The notes under the pieces: generated by a model
Told to the model about the DNA's origin: nothing
Databases searched by the model: none
What the model saw: the letters and a program-made list of their open reading frames with translations, nothing else
Position numbers and translations under genes: made by a program
Source of the DNA: Methanobrevibacter sp.
GTDB taxonomy: Archaea > Methanobacteriota > Methanobacteria > Methanobacteriales > Methanobacteriaceae
Assembly (NCBI GenBank): GCA_017407115.1
Contig: JAFQXD010000048.1
Location: 1-47,462, forward strand
Direction: 5' to 3'
DNA length: 47,462 bases
Shown: positions 36,516 to 45,524 of the stretch, piece after piece
Position numbering within the stretch: position 1 is the first letter of the stretch
Layout: each line of letters opens with the position of its first letter

Positions 36516-38381
36516 ATGGATTACAATGAATTAGGATTAAAAATGGGGCTTGAAATTCACCAACAATTAAACAGTGAGCATAAATTATTCTGCCCATGTA
36601 AAACAGAACTTGTTGATGATAATTATACTGAATTGGTTCAAAGAAAATTAAGGCCAACACAATCTGAGCTTGGTGAAATCGACAGAGCAGCATTGCAAGA
36701 ATCCTTAAGGGGATTGAATTTCAAATATGAAAACTTTGAAAAGCACACCTGTCTTGTTGAAAACGATGATGAACCACCTCACAGCTTGAATGAGGAAGCT
36801 TTAGACATTTGTATTACAATTGCCTGTTTGATGAACATGCACATTGTAGACGAATTCCATACCATGAGAAAACAGGTTATCGACGGAAGTAACACCGGAG
36901 GATTTCAAAGAACTGGTATGGTTGCAACTGACGGATATCTTGACACCCCCTACGGAAGAGTTGTCATTGAAAGTTTAGGACTTGAAGAGGATGCCGCCAG
37001 AAGGATTGAAACAAAAGACGGATTTACCGAATTTAGACTGGACCGTTTAGGAATTCCTTTAGCTGAAATTACAACCGACCCTTCCATGCACGATCCAAAA
37101 CAGGTTCGTGAAGTTGCTTATATGCTCGGTCAAATTTTAAGAAGTACAAATGTTAAAAGAGGCCTTGGAACAATCAGACAGGATTTAAACATTTCCATAG
37201 CAAAAGGCGCTCGTGTTGAAATCAAAGGTGTGCAGGATTTGGATTTGATGAGTGAAATTGTTGAAAGGGAAGTCCAAAGACAGCTTGTATTGATTGACAT
37301 TAAAGAAGAACTCGAAAAAAGAAATGCGGAAGTCCTGGAAGAAATTCACGACTTGGATGAATTGTTTGAAGATACCGAATCTAAAATTTTAAAATCTGCC
37401 GAAACCATTAAAGCAGTAGTACTTAAAGGGTTTGACGGACAAATCGGACGTGAAGTCCAACCTGGCAGGAGATTCGGTACTGAAATTGCAAGTTACGCTA
37501 AAAAACGTGGAGTTTCTGGAATTTTCCACTCTGACGAGTTACCTGCTTACGGAATAACCCAGGATGAAGTTGATAAAGTAACTGACTTCTTAAACATAGG
37601 CGATGATGATGCATTCATTATCGTAGCTCACGATGAAGACATAGCAATTTCAGCTTTAGAGGAAGTAAAAAGAAGAGCCACTTTAGGTCTGGATGGTGTT
37701 GTAGAAGAAACAAGAAAAGCTCTTGATGACGGAAACACAGAATACATGAGACCTCTCCCTACTGCAAACAGGATGTATCTTGAAACTGATATTCCACTAT
37801 TCAAAATTACTTCTGATAGAGTTGAACCTATTGCAAACAATTTACCTGAACTTCCTGATGTAAAACAGGCAAGAATCATTGAAGAATATAATTTAAGTGA
37901 AGATTTGGCAACCCAATTAGTTAAAAGGCAAGAAGCAGACATGTTTGAGGCCATTTTAGCTGACGTGGATGTTGATGCAACACCTGTCGCCTCACTTTTA
38001 GCATATGATTTGCGTGAAATCAAAAGGGAAGGCTATGATATTAACGTATTGACTCTTGATCACTTCAAAGGAATATTCACTCTTTTAGCAGATGGCAAAA
38101 TTGCTAAGGATAGTGTAAGAAAGCTTGCAGTTGAAACTATTAAAACTCCTGATGTTGAAATAGCAGAAATTGCTGAGAAAAACAATTTAACCATGCTTAG
38201 TGAAGATGATGTTAGTAAAATCATTGCTGATATTGTTTCAAACAACGAGTCAATGGTTAAAGAACGTCAAATGAGAGCCATGGGTCCTTTAATGGGAATG
38301 TGTATGAAACAACTTAAAGGAAAAGCCGATGGCGGTATGGTTAATAAAATCGTTCGTGAAGAAATTCAAAAATTAATTTAA
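36516..38381 (+). CDS. gatE: Glutamyl-tRNA(Gln) amidotransferase subunit E
   Basis: 621 residues, a GatB-family kinase/transferase. [23 protein letters not shown] starts the cradle domain. [44 protein letters not shown] is the core. A GAD (AspRS-like insertion) domain spans about 295-430, specific to the archaeal GatE. A helical tail domain ends the protein. It phosphorylates then amidates Glu-tRNA(Gln) using ammonia from GatD. Hairpin terminator immediately follows. Confidence 0.95.
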   Translation: MDYNELGLKMGLEIHQQLNSEHKLFCPCKTELVDDNYTELVQRKLRPTQSELGEIDRAALQESLRGLNFKYENFEKHTCLVENDDEPPHSLNEEALDICITIACLMNMHIVDEFHTMRKQVIDGSNTGGFQRTGMVATDGYLDTPYGRVVIESLGLEEDAARRIETKDGFTEFRLDRLGIPLAEITTDPSMHDPKQVREVAYMLGQILRSTNVKRGLGTIRQDLNISIAKGARVEIKGVQDLDLMSEIVEREVQRQLVLIDIKEELEKRNAEVLEEIHDLDELFEDTESKILKSAETIKAVVLKGFDGQIGREVQPGRRFGTEIASYAKKRGVSGIFHSDELPAYGITQDEVDKVTDFLNIGDDDAFIIVAHDEDIAISALEEVKRRATLGLDGVVEETRKALDDGNTEYMRPLPTANRMYLETDIPLFKITSDRVEPIANNLPELPDVKQARIIEEYNLSEDLATQLVKRQEADMFEAILADVDVDATPVASLLAYDLREIKREGYDINVLTLDHFKGIFTLLADGKIAKDSVRKLAVETIKTPDVEIAEIAEKNNLTMLSEDDVSKIIADIVSNNESMVKERQMRAMGPLMGMCMKQLKGKADGGMVNKIVREEIQKLI

Positions 38382-38416
38382 GGAAACTCATCGGAGTTTC
38401 CCAAAACTCTTTTTTT
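38382..38416 (+). terminator. Hairpin and T-tract terminator after gatE
   Basis: A perfect 8-bp stem GGAAACTC/GAGTTTCC (38382-38389 and 38394-38401) with ATCG loop begins right after the gatE stop. Seven T follow at 38410-38416. It may serve the convergent transporter gene too. Confidence 0.8.
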
Positions 38417-39059
38417 AGATTTGATTTTTCAATTCCCCATCCTCTAAATTCCTTACCTTAAAAATTACTTTTCGTGTCAGAGGATAACAAATGACTTCAT
38501 ATAGAATTTTAAATATGGATTGACAACAAATCATGGTCAAAATTACATCAAATGAGAAAACACCAACAAATGAAAGTGAAATGAAAATAATTGAATCAAC
38601 AGTTTCACCGATTGCAGTGCTTCCTATACACCGTACAAACAACAAATCATAGTATTTTTCTTTTAATTTAACCAGAACTTTAGAATTTAAAAGATTACCA
38701 ATAACGTAAGAACAAAGCCCAGCAATGAACAGTCTAGGAGTAGTTGACAAAACTGTTGAAAATGCCTGTGCATTCGGACTATTTGAAGGTAAACATATTG
38801 CAACATAATAGAGAATAATTGCTATAATATTAATCATGAACCCTAGATAAATAACATCCCTTGCCATTTTATAACCATATATTTCCGACAGAACATCATT
38901 TATGATAAATAACGCTGGAAATGTCAAAATGGAACATGGCAATATTACATACCATATTTCCAATGTTTTTGTAGCCAAAATATTAGATATAATTATCAAA
39001 GCACAAAACATTCCTACTAAAAATGAATACATCCGAGCTTTAGTCAAATTTTCAAACAT
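38415..39059 (-). CDS. YhhQ/VUT-family queuosine-precursor transporter
   Basis: 214 residues with six transmembrane segments. The family pattern is clear: ISNILATKTLEI, PCSILTFPALFIINDVLSEIYGYKMARDVIYLGF, LFIAGLCSYVIGNLLNSKVLVKLKEK, FVRCIGSTAIGETVDSIIFI. In bacteria the family imports preQ0/preQ1; in an archaeon the natural use would be preQ0 for archaeosine in tRNA. No archaeosine gene lies in the window. ATG 39059 has GGAG eight bases before it. It converges with gatE. Confidence 0.85.
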   Translation of the reverse strand: MFENLTKARMYSFLVGMFCALIIISNILATKTLEIWYVILPCSILTFPALFIINDVLSEIYGYKMARDVIYLGFMINIIAIILYYVAICLPSNSPNAQAFSTVLSTTPRLFIAGLCSYVIGNLLNSKVLVKLKEKYYDLLFVRCIGSTAIGETVDSIIFISLSFVGVFSFDVILTMICCQSIFKILYEVICYPLTRKVIFKVRNLEDGELKNQI

Positions 39060-39076
39060 TAAAAATCTCCAAGTTA

Positions 39077-39088
39077 TTATTTATATAG
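39077..39088 (-). promoter_or_regulatory. TATA box of the YhhQ-type transporter gene
   Basis: The minus strand reads CTATATAAATAA about 20-30 bases before ATG 39059. Because GGAG lies between it and the ATG, the leader must be very short. Confidence 0.5.
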
Positions 39089-39144
39089 TAATTATTAAAT
39101 AATTTGTTCAACAAAGTTATTATACTTAACAAGAGGTGTTAAAT

Positions 39145-39372
39145 ATGGCTAAAAAAAATATGATAATCGCACTTGTACTTTCAATCATCTGGTCAGGATT
39201 AGGATTAATCTATGCCGGCGATATTAAAAAAGGAATTATTTTAGCAGTAGTTGCATTAATATTCGATATACTGTACTTTACAGTAAATCAAATCTTCGGA
39301 TTATTAGTCTTCATAGTGTGGATTTATTCTCTCTATGCAACATATACTGAAGTTAAAGCAATCAACGGCTAA
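39145..39372 (+). CDS. Small TM2-like membrane protein
   Basis: 75 residues from ATG 39145, six bases after AGAGGTG; an in-frame GTG at 39136 lies inside that ribosome site and is rejected. Two or three hydrophobic segments. MIIALVLSIIWSGLGLIYAGDIKKGIIL resembles the TM2 domain (Gly-rich turn then KKG). The TM2 family is widespread and mostly unassigned. No operon partner. A hairpin terminator follows. Confidence 0.75.
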   Translation: MAKKNMIIALVLSIIWSGLGLIYAGDIKKGIILAVVALIFDILYFTVNQIFGLLVFIVWIYSLYATYTEVKAING

Positions 39373-39374
39373 AA

Positions 39375-39413
39375 TGGATGACAATAATCAATTTATTCAT
39401 CCAAATTTTTTTC
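39375..39413 (+). terminator. Hairpin and T-tract between convergent genes
   Basis: TGGATGA (39375-39381) pairs with TCATCCA (39397-39403) across a 15-base loop, followed by AA and seven T. It ends the TM2-like gene just before the convergent C_GCAxxG gene. Confidence 0.6.
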
Positions 39414-39420
39414 TATTTTT

Positions 39421-39840
39421 TTACAATAATTTTTCAGCAAGTTTGGTGGCTGATTCAACCATTTTCGGACAAAATTCATTAAATAAATTATTATCTAAAG
39501 CATATTTAACCCCTTCTTCAGTTGAAATATCGCAACCAAGCAAATCACGACAGATATATGACCCGTTTTCCTCTTCAAACTCATCCAAAAATTTTTCACA
39601 TGCTTCGTTGCTTTCAGCCTTGCTGTCGCCGTACTTCAAGCCCAATGCCATTAAAGCACCTGTACAGGCACCGCATACTTCAGCTTTTCTCATTCCACTT
39701 CCAAAGCATGCTCCTATTTTTAGAGCATCCTCTTTTGAAATTCCGAAATCAGGAGCAAATACTGCAAATACTGCCTGAGAACACATATAACCATCTTCAA
39801 ACAATTGAACCGCATCATTAATTTTTTCCATATTTATCAT
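39421..39840 (-). CDS. C_GCAxxG_C_C-family redox protein
   Basis: 139 residues if ATG 39840 is used. ATG 39831 (MEKINDAVQLF) is equally plausible and TTG 39852 less so; none has a good ribosome site. Spaced family cysteines: YMCSQAVFA, IGACFGSGMRK, EVCGACTGALMALG, NEACEKFL, YICRDLLGCD and EFCPKMV. The family is found in anaerobes, often with redox or metal enzymes, and is believed to bind a metal or act in electron transfer; function unproven. It is divergent from trxB across 93 bases, suggesting shared redox control. Confidence 0.82.
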   Translation of the reverse strand: MINMEKINDAVQLFEDGYMCSQAVFAVFAPDFGISKEDALKIGACFGSGMRKAEVCGACTGALMALGLKYGDSKAESNEACEKFLDEFEEENGSYICRDLLGCDISTEEGVKYALDNNLFNEFCPKMVESATKLAEKLL

Positions 39841-39933
39841 ATTGTCTGACAAATTATATTAACATTTCATTTGATTACTTGAATCCTATCCTTTTTAAAT
39901 TATGACTGCCAAATAGATATTTGAGGTACTACT

Positions 39934-40854
39934 ATGGAGCAATATGATATTATTATAATAGGTGCTGGACCTGGCGGTTTGACTGCAGGAATTTATGCAG
40001 GTCGTCAAGGAACCCGAAATCTCATCATAGACCGTGATTTGGCTGGAGGATTGGGCCGTGAAGTTCCGGAAATGGAAAACTATCCTGGGTTTGACAACAT
40101 TTCAGGTTTGGAACTGGTTGAAAAGATGAAATCACAGGCCATTAAAAACACAGAACTGCATGAAATGGAAGAGGTCACACAAATCACCCAAACTGACGAT
40201 GAATACAGATTCACCGTTACAACCAATAAGGACCAATATCAATCAAAAACAATCATACTGGCAACAGGAAGCTCACACAGACACTTAAATGCCAAAGGAG
40301 AAGAAGAATTTAAAGGAAAAGGCGTAAGTTATTGTGCCACATGTGACGGATTTTTCTTTGCAGGACGTGACATTATTATGGTAGGTGGGGGAAATAGTGC
40401 CCTTCAAGAGGCAATATACCTCAAAAACTTAGGTGCAAATGTCACTTTAGTTCACAGAAGAGATGAGTTTCGAGCTCAAAAGCACCTGCAGGACATGATT
40501 GAAAAAGAAGGCATCAGCACAATATTGAATGCAACAGTAGAGGAAATCAAAGGAGACATGCTGGTCGAATCAGTAGTTTTAAAAGACACAAAAACCAACG
40601 AATTAAAAGAGATTCCTACAAATGGCGTTTTCATAAGTGTAGGATACATTCCTCATACAGAATTAGCTGGCCAACTAGGTGTTGATCTTGATGAATCAAG
40701 CCATATCATCATAGATAAGGAACAAAAAACCAATATTGACTATGTTTATGCAATTGGTGACGTTTGTATAGGTTTAAAACAGTGGGTTGTAGCATGTGGT
40801 GAAGGTGCAGTGGCTGCAACTTCAGCATATCATGATTTAAAAGAAAGCAATTAA
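39934..40854 (+). CDS. trxB: Thioredoxin reductase (flavoprotein)
   Basis: 306 residues, normal length. FAD motif IIIIGAGPGGLTAGIYAGRQG (residues 6-26 region), redox pair Cys134/Cys137 in SYCATCDGF, second nucleotide motif MVGGGNSALQEA near 150, and the C-terminal YAIGDVC motif. The second nucleotide site has HRRDEFRAQ, as in NADPH-type enzymes, but some methanogen TrxRs use F420H2. GAGGT is six bases before the ATG. Its stop overlaps the convergent 48-residue gene by four bases. Confidence 0.92.
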   Translation: MEQYDIIIIGAGPGGLTAGIYAGRQGTRNLIIDRDLAGGLGREVPEMENYPGFDNISGLELVEKMKSQAIKNTELHEMEEVTQITQTDDEYRFTVTTNKDQYQSKTIILATGSSHRHLNAKGEEEFKGKGVSYCATCDGFFFAGRDIIMVGGGNSALQEAIYLKNLGANVTLVHRRDEFRAQKHLQDMIEKEGISTILNATVEEIKGDMLVESVVLKDTKTNELKEIPTNGVFISVGYIPHTELAGQLGVDLDESSHIIIDKEQKTNIDYVYAIGDVCIGLKQWVVACGEGAVAATSAYHDLKESN

Positions 40855-40997
40855 TAACTGCGTTCTTTTAAGTACATATAAATGAAAAATGCTATTAATA
40901 ACACTACAATAACTGGCAATAACCACATGAATACTTTCAATAGTACCACTGCTATTAAAATAGCAACTATAATAAATATCAAATCTTCGAATTCCAT
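40851..40997 (-). CDS. 48-residue hydrophobic membrane microprotein, predicted leaderless
   Basis: Starts MEFEDLIFIIVAILIAVVLL and ends FFIYMYLKERSY. Residues 6-42 are continuously hydrophobic with a K-V-F-M-W-L-L-P break at 21-28, so it should form a helical hairpin or one long membrane helix with an acidic N-terminus and basic C-terminus. It has no ribosome site, but a TATA box with an A-rich BRE lies 24-32 bases upstream, the spacing of a leaderless archaeal gene. It overlaps the trxB stop by four bases tail to tail. Unrecognised family; possibly conserved in Methanobrevibacter. Confidence 0.6.
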   Translation of the reverse strand: MEFEDLIFIIVAILIAVVLLKVFMWLLPVIVVLLIAFFIYMYLKERSY

Positions 40998-41020
40998 GTA
41001 ACATTGATTTATTAAATGTA

Positions 41021-41029
41021 ATATATAAA
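41021..41029 (-). promoter_or_regulatory. BRE/TATA promoter of the 48-residue gene
   Basis: The minus strand reads TTAAAG followed by TTTATATAT. The TATA centre is about 28 bases before ATG 40997, so transcription should begin at or just before the start codon. Confidence 0.55.
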
Positions 41030-41123
41030 CTTTAAGTGAATTCGAAGAAATTTTCTATTTTAGATAAACTATAATAAATAAAAAAACCAAAAATAATATC
41101 ATTATATTTTCATGGAGTATAAA

Positions 41124-41684
41124 ATGACAATATTAGTGATAAATAATAAAGGACAATATAATCATAGAATTCAGAGAAGTTTGCAATATCTTAAAATTCC
41201 TTCCAAATTAGTTTCAAATACTTTAACAATCGAAGAGATTGAAGCTGAAAATCCAATCGGATTAATATTGGGTGGAGGACCTTCACTAGAGGGTGCAGGA
41301 AATAGTGAAGAATATATCAAACACTTTGATATACCTATTTTAGGAATATGCCTCGGACACCAACTGATTGCAAAAGCATATGGTGGAAAGGTTCAGACTT
41401 CAGATACTGAAAGTTATGCTCAAGTGAAAATAGATATTAATAATGACGAAAACTTATTTGAAGGATTATCTCCTGAAATGGATGTTTGGTCTTCCCACAA
41501 AGATGAAGTGACAATAATCCCTCAAGATTTTGATATCTTAGCTAGTTCTAAGTTATGTGACGTTGAATCCTTTAAACATAAGAATAAAGATGTATATGGA
41601 ATTCAGTTCCACCCTGAAGTACATCATACCCCTAAAGGAGAAATAATTTTTAAAAATTTCTATAAAATCTGTCAAAAGGTGTAA
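41124..41684 (+). CDS. guaAA: GMP synthase, glutamine amidotransferase subunit
   Basis: 186 residues from ATG 41124 ([16 protein letters not shown]), six bases after GGAG; the earlier ATG at 41112 contains that ribosome site. Class I amidotransferase: nucleophile Cys76 in GICLGHQL, and His/Glu of the triad in QFHPEVHH. It supplies ammonia to GuaAB to turn XMP into GMP. In archaea the two halves are separate genes. Here a small acidic gene stands between them. Confidence 0.93.
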   Translation: MTILVINNKGQYNHRIQRSLQYLKIPSKLVSNTLTIEEIEAENPIGLILGGGPSLEGAGNSEEYIKHFDIPILGICLGHQLIAKAYGGKVQTSDTESYAQVKIDINNDENLFEGLSPEMDVWSSHKDEVTIIPQDFDILASSKLCDVESFKHKNKDVYGIQFHPEVHHTPKGEIIFKNFYKICQKV

Positions 41685-41686
41685 TA

Positions 41687-41941
41687 ATGATTGATAATGC
41701 TGAAGATTTAGCAACTAAAGCACAAGACAATAAAGCTGGTTTAAAAAGAAAATATGTTAATATCCCAATCGGTGATGAAGAATATGGATTTAGAATATCT
41801 GGAATTGGAGCTAAATCCGTAAAACTTGAAAAATTTATTAAATATGATGATATCTTTGAAGCTATTGAAGCAGGAAATGACAATGGTCTCGAAGCTATGA
41901 TTAAACAGATTATTGAAGATTACGAAGAAGATGAGGAATAA
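41687..41941 (+). CDS. Uncharacterised 84-residue acidic protein between the GMP synthase subunits
   Basis: I do not recognise the family. Sequence begins [20 protein letters not shown], has a central [20 protein letters not shown] stretch and ends in an acidic [10 protein letters not shown] helix. No cysteine or transmembrane segment. It starts two bases after the guaAA stop and ends one base before the guaAB ATG; its last codons (GAGGAA) supply the guaAB ribosome site. The genes must therefore be coupled. A role in joining or regulating the two GMP synthase subunits is a natural guess but unsupported by motifs. Confidence 0.8.
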   Translation: MIDNAEDLATKAQDNKAGLKRKYVNIPIGDEEYGFRISGIGAKSVKLEKFIKYDDIFEAIEAGNDNGLEAMIKQIIEDYEEDEE

Positions 41942-41942
41942 T

Positions 41943-42869
41943 ATGTTAAGTCCAAAAGAATTTATTGACGAAGCTGTCCAAAAAATTAAAGACCAAATTG
42001 GTGATGAAAAAGCAATTATTGCATTATCCGGTGGAGTCGACAGTTCAGTTTGCTCAGTACTTGCTCAAAAAGCTATTGGTGATAATTTAACTGCAATCTT
42101 TGTAGACCATGGTCTTTTAAGAGAAGGTGAAGTGGAACAAGTAACCAACACTTTCAAAGATAGATTGAATTTCAAGTTCGTAGATGCATCCGATGAGTTC
42201 ATGGACCAACTTGCAGGAGTAGAAGATCCTGAAGAAAAAAGAAAAATCATCGGAAGAGTATTTATTGAAGTGTTTGAAAGAGAAGCCATCGAATCTGGAG
42301 CTAAATATTTAGTTCAAGGTACAATTGCGCCTGATTGGATTGAAACCGAAGGAGAAATTAAATCCCACCACAATTTAGCGCTTCCAAGCGGAATGGAACT
42401 GGAACTTTGTGAACCAATCAGAGATTTGTACAAAGATGAAGTTAGAGAAATCGGTGATGAATTAGACCTTCCTAAAACAACCGTTTACAGACAACCTTTC
42501 CCAGGCCCAGGTCTTGGAGTACGTGTTGTTGGAGCACTTACAAGAGAAAATGTTGAAATTTGCAGAAAAGCAAATAAAATTGTCTGTGATGAAGTTGAAG
42601 CCAGAGGTCTTAATGAACAAGTATGGCAATACTTTGCAGTATTGACCGATACCAAAGTTACTGGTGTTAAAGGAGACCAAAGAGACTTCGGATACTTGGT
42701 AGTAGTAAGAATCGTGAACTCTATTGATGCAATGACCGCATCTGTAGCAGAACTCCCATGGGAATTGATTCAAACTATTTCAAAAAGAATTACCTCCGAA
42801 GTTAGTGAAGTTACCCATGTAGCACTTTCCATAAGTGACAAACCACCAGCAACCATCGAATTCTGTTAA
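41943..42869 (+). CDS. guaAB: GMP synthase, ATP pyrophosphatase subunit
   Basis: 308 residues from ATG 41943; upstream in-frame ATGs (41913, 41931) lie inside the previous gene. PP-loop SGGVDSS at 29-35, [11 protein letters not shown] near 52, and a GMP-synthase C-terminal dimerisation domain ([31 protein letters not shown] at the end). It adenylates XMP and aminates it with ammonia from GuaAA. A hairpin terminator immediately follows. Confidence 0.95.
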   Translation: MLSPKEFIDEAVQKIKDQIGDEKAIIALSGGVDSSVCSVLAQKAIGDNLTAIFVDHGLLREGEVEQVTNTFKDRLNFKFVDASDEFMDQLAGVEDPEEKRKIIGRVFIEVFEREAIESGAKYLVQGTIAPDWIETEGEIKSHHNLALPSGMELELCEPIRDLYKDEVREIGDELDLPKTTVYRQPFPGPGLGVRVVGALTRENVEICRKANKIVCDEVEARGLNEQVWQYFAVLTDTKVTGVKGDQRDFGYLVVVRIVNSIDAMTASVAELPWELIQTISKRITSEVSEVTHVALSISDKPPATIEFC

Positions 42870-42907
42870 AAATACTATTTTTAGTATTTTTACTTTTTTA
42901 CTTTTTT
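42869..42907 (+). terminator. Hairpin and T-tract terminator after guaAB
   Basis: A perfect 9-bp stem AAAATACTA/TAGTATTTT (42869-42877 and 42882-42890) around TTTT, followed by two T-runs. It has the same stem size and TTTT loop as the terminator at 2941. Confidence 0.75.
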
Positions 42908-42914
42908 TAAAATC

Positions 42915-44087
42915 ATGAAAACAACTAAAAACGCTTACCTTGCAAAGTTAACAGAACAAATTCAAATGAAGTCTGTCGAAGTTGGGAAAAACCTGGAAGG
43001 AACAACCCCACCATCAGTTTTTATTGGAAGATGGTCCTATCCTAAAGTATATGCCGGACCGATGATGAGTTCACAAATGGGAGATACTCACATTATGGAC
43101 TCTCCGGAAGACTGGATTGGGCAAAATAAAACTCAGGATGAAATTATCAATTACAGGATGAATCTTGTGAGAGGAAAACAGTTGATAAAAATTGATGATT
43201 TGGAAAATCCGTTTGTCGAAAAACTTCAAGACATTTCCCTTGCATCAAAATCAATTGATAGTGAAGCTACATTCGGCAGAAGACCAACCGGATCGATGCT
43301 TACAGAAGACAGCATGCCTCACGGTCCAAGCGCAGTGATTGAAAAATTTGACATTGATGCAGTCAGATGGGACAAGCAGCTTGAAAAAACATTTTACGAT
43401 ACTGACCTGAAGGCAACAGAAGCCGTATTGAATCTTCACAACAAAGAGGTTCCATTCACAGCAATGCAAAAGGCGTTTTCAGTTGGAGCAATAGGTACTA
43501 AAAATAAAAGAAAACTCGTTCCAACACGCTGGTCAATTACAGCATGCGATACAACACTCGCAGATGAATTTTTAAAGGAAGTCAGAAAATTTGAAAGACT
43601 GGACACATATAGGCTGTTTGAATTTGGAGCACTGAACAATTATTATATAATCATACTAACCCCAACAGAATGGCAATATGAATGGTATGAAGCATTTATC
43701 AAATTAATGAAAAATGAAGAATTGATATTTTCAGACTATGAGACCAATGGAGGTAAAAAGGAATATTCTCGCGTTGGAGGATGTTACTATACTGCAAAAA
43801 TGGTTGTTCTTGATTATCTTTTAAAAATTAAAAGACAATCAGGACTTATAATTTTAAGAGAAGCATATGACGGATATGTGCCGTTAGGTGTTTTCAATGT
43901 TAGAGAAAATATCAAAGAGGCCATGCTTAGACCATATCTTGAATTTGAGACATTGGAAGATTGTTTGAAATACTCCGGAAACAAACTTAGAATTCCAATT
44001 AATAGATATGTAAAACAGGGCACTCTTCTAAATGAAATGCTTCACACAAAACAAACTACCCTTGACATGTACTTTAAAAGTGGATAA
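42915..44087 (+). CDS. nreA: NreA-type archaeal DNA repair protein with PCNA-binding motif
   Basis: 390 residues. Nre-family blocks: [19 protein letters not shown] (about 32-50), [19 protein letters not shown] (about 117-135), [20 protein letters not shown], and [13 protein letters not shown]. The C-terminus is a perfect PIP box, QTTLDMYF (residues 380-387), for binding PCNA; NreA has it and NreB does not. Nre proteins act in repair of crosslink/alkylation damage in haloarchaea. No ribosome site precedes ATG 42915, which follows 8 bases after the terminator T-run. The downstream PLP gene begins one base after the stop. Confidence 0.9.
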   Translation: MKTTKNAYLAKLTEQIQMKSVEVGKNLEGTTPPSVFIGRWSYPKVYAGPMMSSQMGDTHIMDSPEDWIGQNKTQDEIINYRMNLVRGKQLIKIDDLENPFVEKLQDISLASKSIDSEATFGRRPTGSMLTEDSMPHGPSAVIEKFDIDAVRWDKQLEKTFYDTDLKATEAVLNLHNKEVPFTAMQKAFSVGAIGTKNKRKLVPTRWSITACDTTLADEFLKEVRKFERLDTYRLFEFGALNNYYIIILTPTEWQYEWYEAFIKLMKNEELIFSDYETNGGKKEYSRVGGCYYTAKMVVLDYLLKIKRQSGLIILREAYDGYVPLGVFNVRENIKEAMLRPYLEFETLEDCLKYSGNKLRIPINRYVKQGTLLNEMLHTKQTTLDMYFKSG

Positions 44088-44088
44088 T

Positions 44089-45042
44089 ATGTTTAAATTT
44101 AAAACCCCTTCACAAAAAACATTGGAAATTATGTCTGAAGTTGCCAAAGGCAACATCAATGAAGATTATGAATCAAAATGTATTGATGCAATTAAGCAGT
44201 TGACATTTCATGATGAGGCTAGAATCACTTCAAGCGGAAACAACAGCATTTTCATTGCACTTTCAGCCGTTGATGGAGACATTATTGTTCCAGACCAGGG
44301 AGGATGGCATGGGTTTAAACAGATTGCCAAATATTTAAATAAAAATATAATTACATTAAAAACAGATTCAGGACTAATCAATCCAAAATATATGGACGAA
44401 TTAGAAATTGAAGAAAATTCAGCATTAATTTTTACAAGTTTTGCAGGATATACCGCAGAACATGACATCAAATCCATTTCAAAATATTGCAGGAGCAATG
44501 GAATCACAACAATAGAGGATGCCTCCGCAGGTATTGGAGATAAAGAGAAAAAATTGGGAAATGGAAATATTTCAGACATTATCATTGCATCGACAGGTTC
44601 TCCGAAAATAATCAATGTTGGAAGTGGAGGATTCATCTCAACCAACAATGAAGAAATTTTTCAAAAAACATCACTACCACAAAAATTAAGTAAAACATCA
44701 CAAATTATATGTAGCGGTATATCTAGTGAACTCGAAAATGTTAGTGAAAAACTAGAAGTTTCATTAAATGCAACAAAGCATGTAAAAAACAATATAGAAA
44801 ATACATTACATGCAAATAAAAGGGGCGTTAATGTCATTATACCCCATGATAATGCAAAGGAAATAAGTTGGAATCTAAAAAAAATATTAACCACCGATAA
44901 AAGCGGGTTCATTACCACTTGTCCAAATTATAATCGCATAAAACAAAAAGCAATTGCAGTCGAGATAAAAAATTTATCATATGACTGCCTTAAAAATGAA
45001 TACCTAGATAAAATCATTGAAGAAATCAATAATCAACTGTAA
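44089..45042 (+). CDS. DegT/DnrJ/StrS-like PLP-dependent (fold type I) protein
   Basis: 317 residues from ATG 44089, one base after nreA's stop, with GTGGA upstream; a longer in-frame reading from 44032 lies inside nreA and is rejected. TSSGNNSIFIALSAV near 45, LIFTSFAGYTAEHDI, TTIEDASAGIGD (Asp of the PLP pyridine) and STGSPKIINVGSGGFIST (candidate Schiff-base Lys in SPK) match the DegT aminotransferase pattern. It is shorter than typical DegT enzymes (about 370), so the C-terminal domain is reduced. Substrate unknown. The 3' end overlaps convergent cgi121 by 17 bases. Confidence 0.7.
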   Translation: MFKFKTPSQKTLEIMSEVAKGNINEDYESKCIDAIKQLTFHDEARITSSGNNSIFIALSAVDGDIIVPDQGGWHGFKQIAKYLNKNIITLKTDSGLINPKYMDELEIEENSALIFTSFAGYTAEHDIKSISKYCRSNGITTIEDASAGIGDKEKKLGNGNISDIIIASTGSPKIINVGSGGFISTNNEEIFQKTSLPQKLSKTSQIICSGISSELENVSEKLEVSLNATKHVKNNIENTLHANKRGVNVIIPHDNAKEISWNLKKILTTDKSGFITTCPNYNRIKQKAIAVEIKNLSYDCLKNEYLDKIIEEINNQL

Positions 45043-45517
45043 GTCGAGTTATCCTATCTATAATAATGTCTTCTACAGACATGTTTTTCAACTCCACATC
45101 ATCAATTTTATAAATTTCTTTCAAATTTGACTCATCGCCAACTAAAACACTGTCATCACGGGTGAAAATAGACTCCAGTTCATCAGTATAATCATTACAG
45201 TTTACAAGAACCGCACACAATTCCATTTCACCCTCACTCAAACCCACTATTTTAAAGGCTTTTGATATTTGACGCTGTGCAGAACATCTCAAAACAATTT
45301 CAACACTTAAATCTTTTGCCAGATTTTCACCACGACTAAAAGCAAGAAGCGCCTGATTAACGCCATGAATTATATGATCTTTTGAAGCTATTGCATTCGC
45401 ATTTAGAAGTTGAATAATTTCACCATCTCTCCTAATGGAATCAATTTGATTAAGAGTATCTCCAACAGAATCAATTGAAGCCCTAAAACCTAAAATTTTT
45501 AAATTATCCATATGCAT
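45026..45517 (-). CDS. cgi121: KEOPS complex subunit Cgi121
   Basis: 163 residues. The family core is IQLLNANAIASKDHIIHGVNQALLAFSRGENLAKDLSVEIVLRCSAQRQISKAFKIVGLS, matching archaeal Cgi121/TPRKB including the KxHI and AxxRQI blocks. KEOPS makes the N6-threonylcarbamoyl group of A37 in ANN-decoding tRNAs; Cgi121 binds Bud32 and tRNA CCA ends. ATG 45517 is used; ATG 45511 is possible. It lies seven bases downstream of the citramalate synthase stop, in the same direction. Confidence 0.88.
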   Translation of the reverse strand: MHMDNLKILGFRASIDSVGDTLNQIDSIRRDGEIIQLLNANAIASKDHIIHGVNQALLAFSRGENLAKDLSVEIVLRCSAQRQISKAFKIVGLSEGEMELCAVLVNCNDYTDELESIFTRDDSVLVGDESNLKEIYKIDDVELKNMSVEDIIIDRITRLTVDY

Positions 45518-45524
45518 GTAACCA

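Noticed and set aside
44032..44088. Upstream start of the DegT-like gene inside nreA
   Set aside because: The 19-residue extension overlaps the nreA PIP-box region and has no family similarity.
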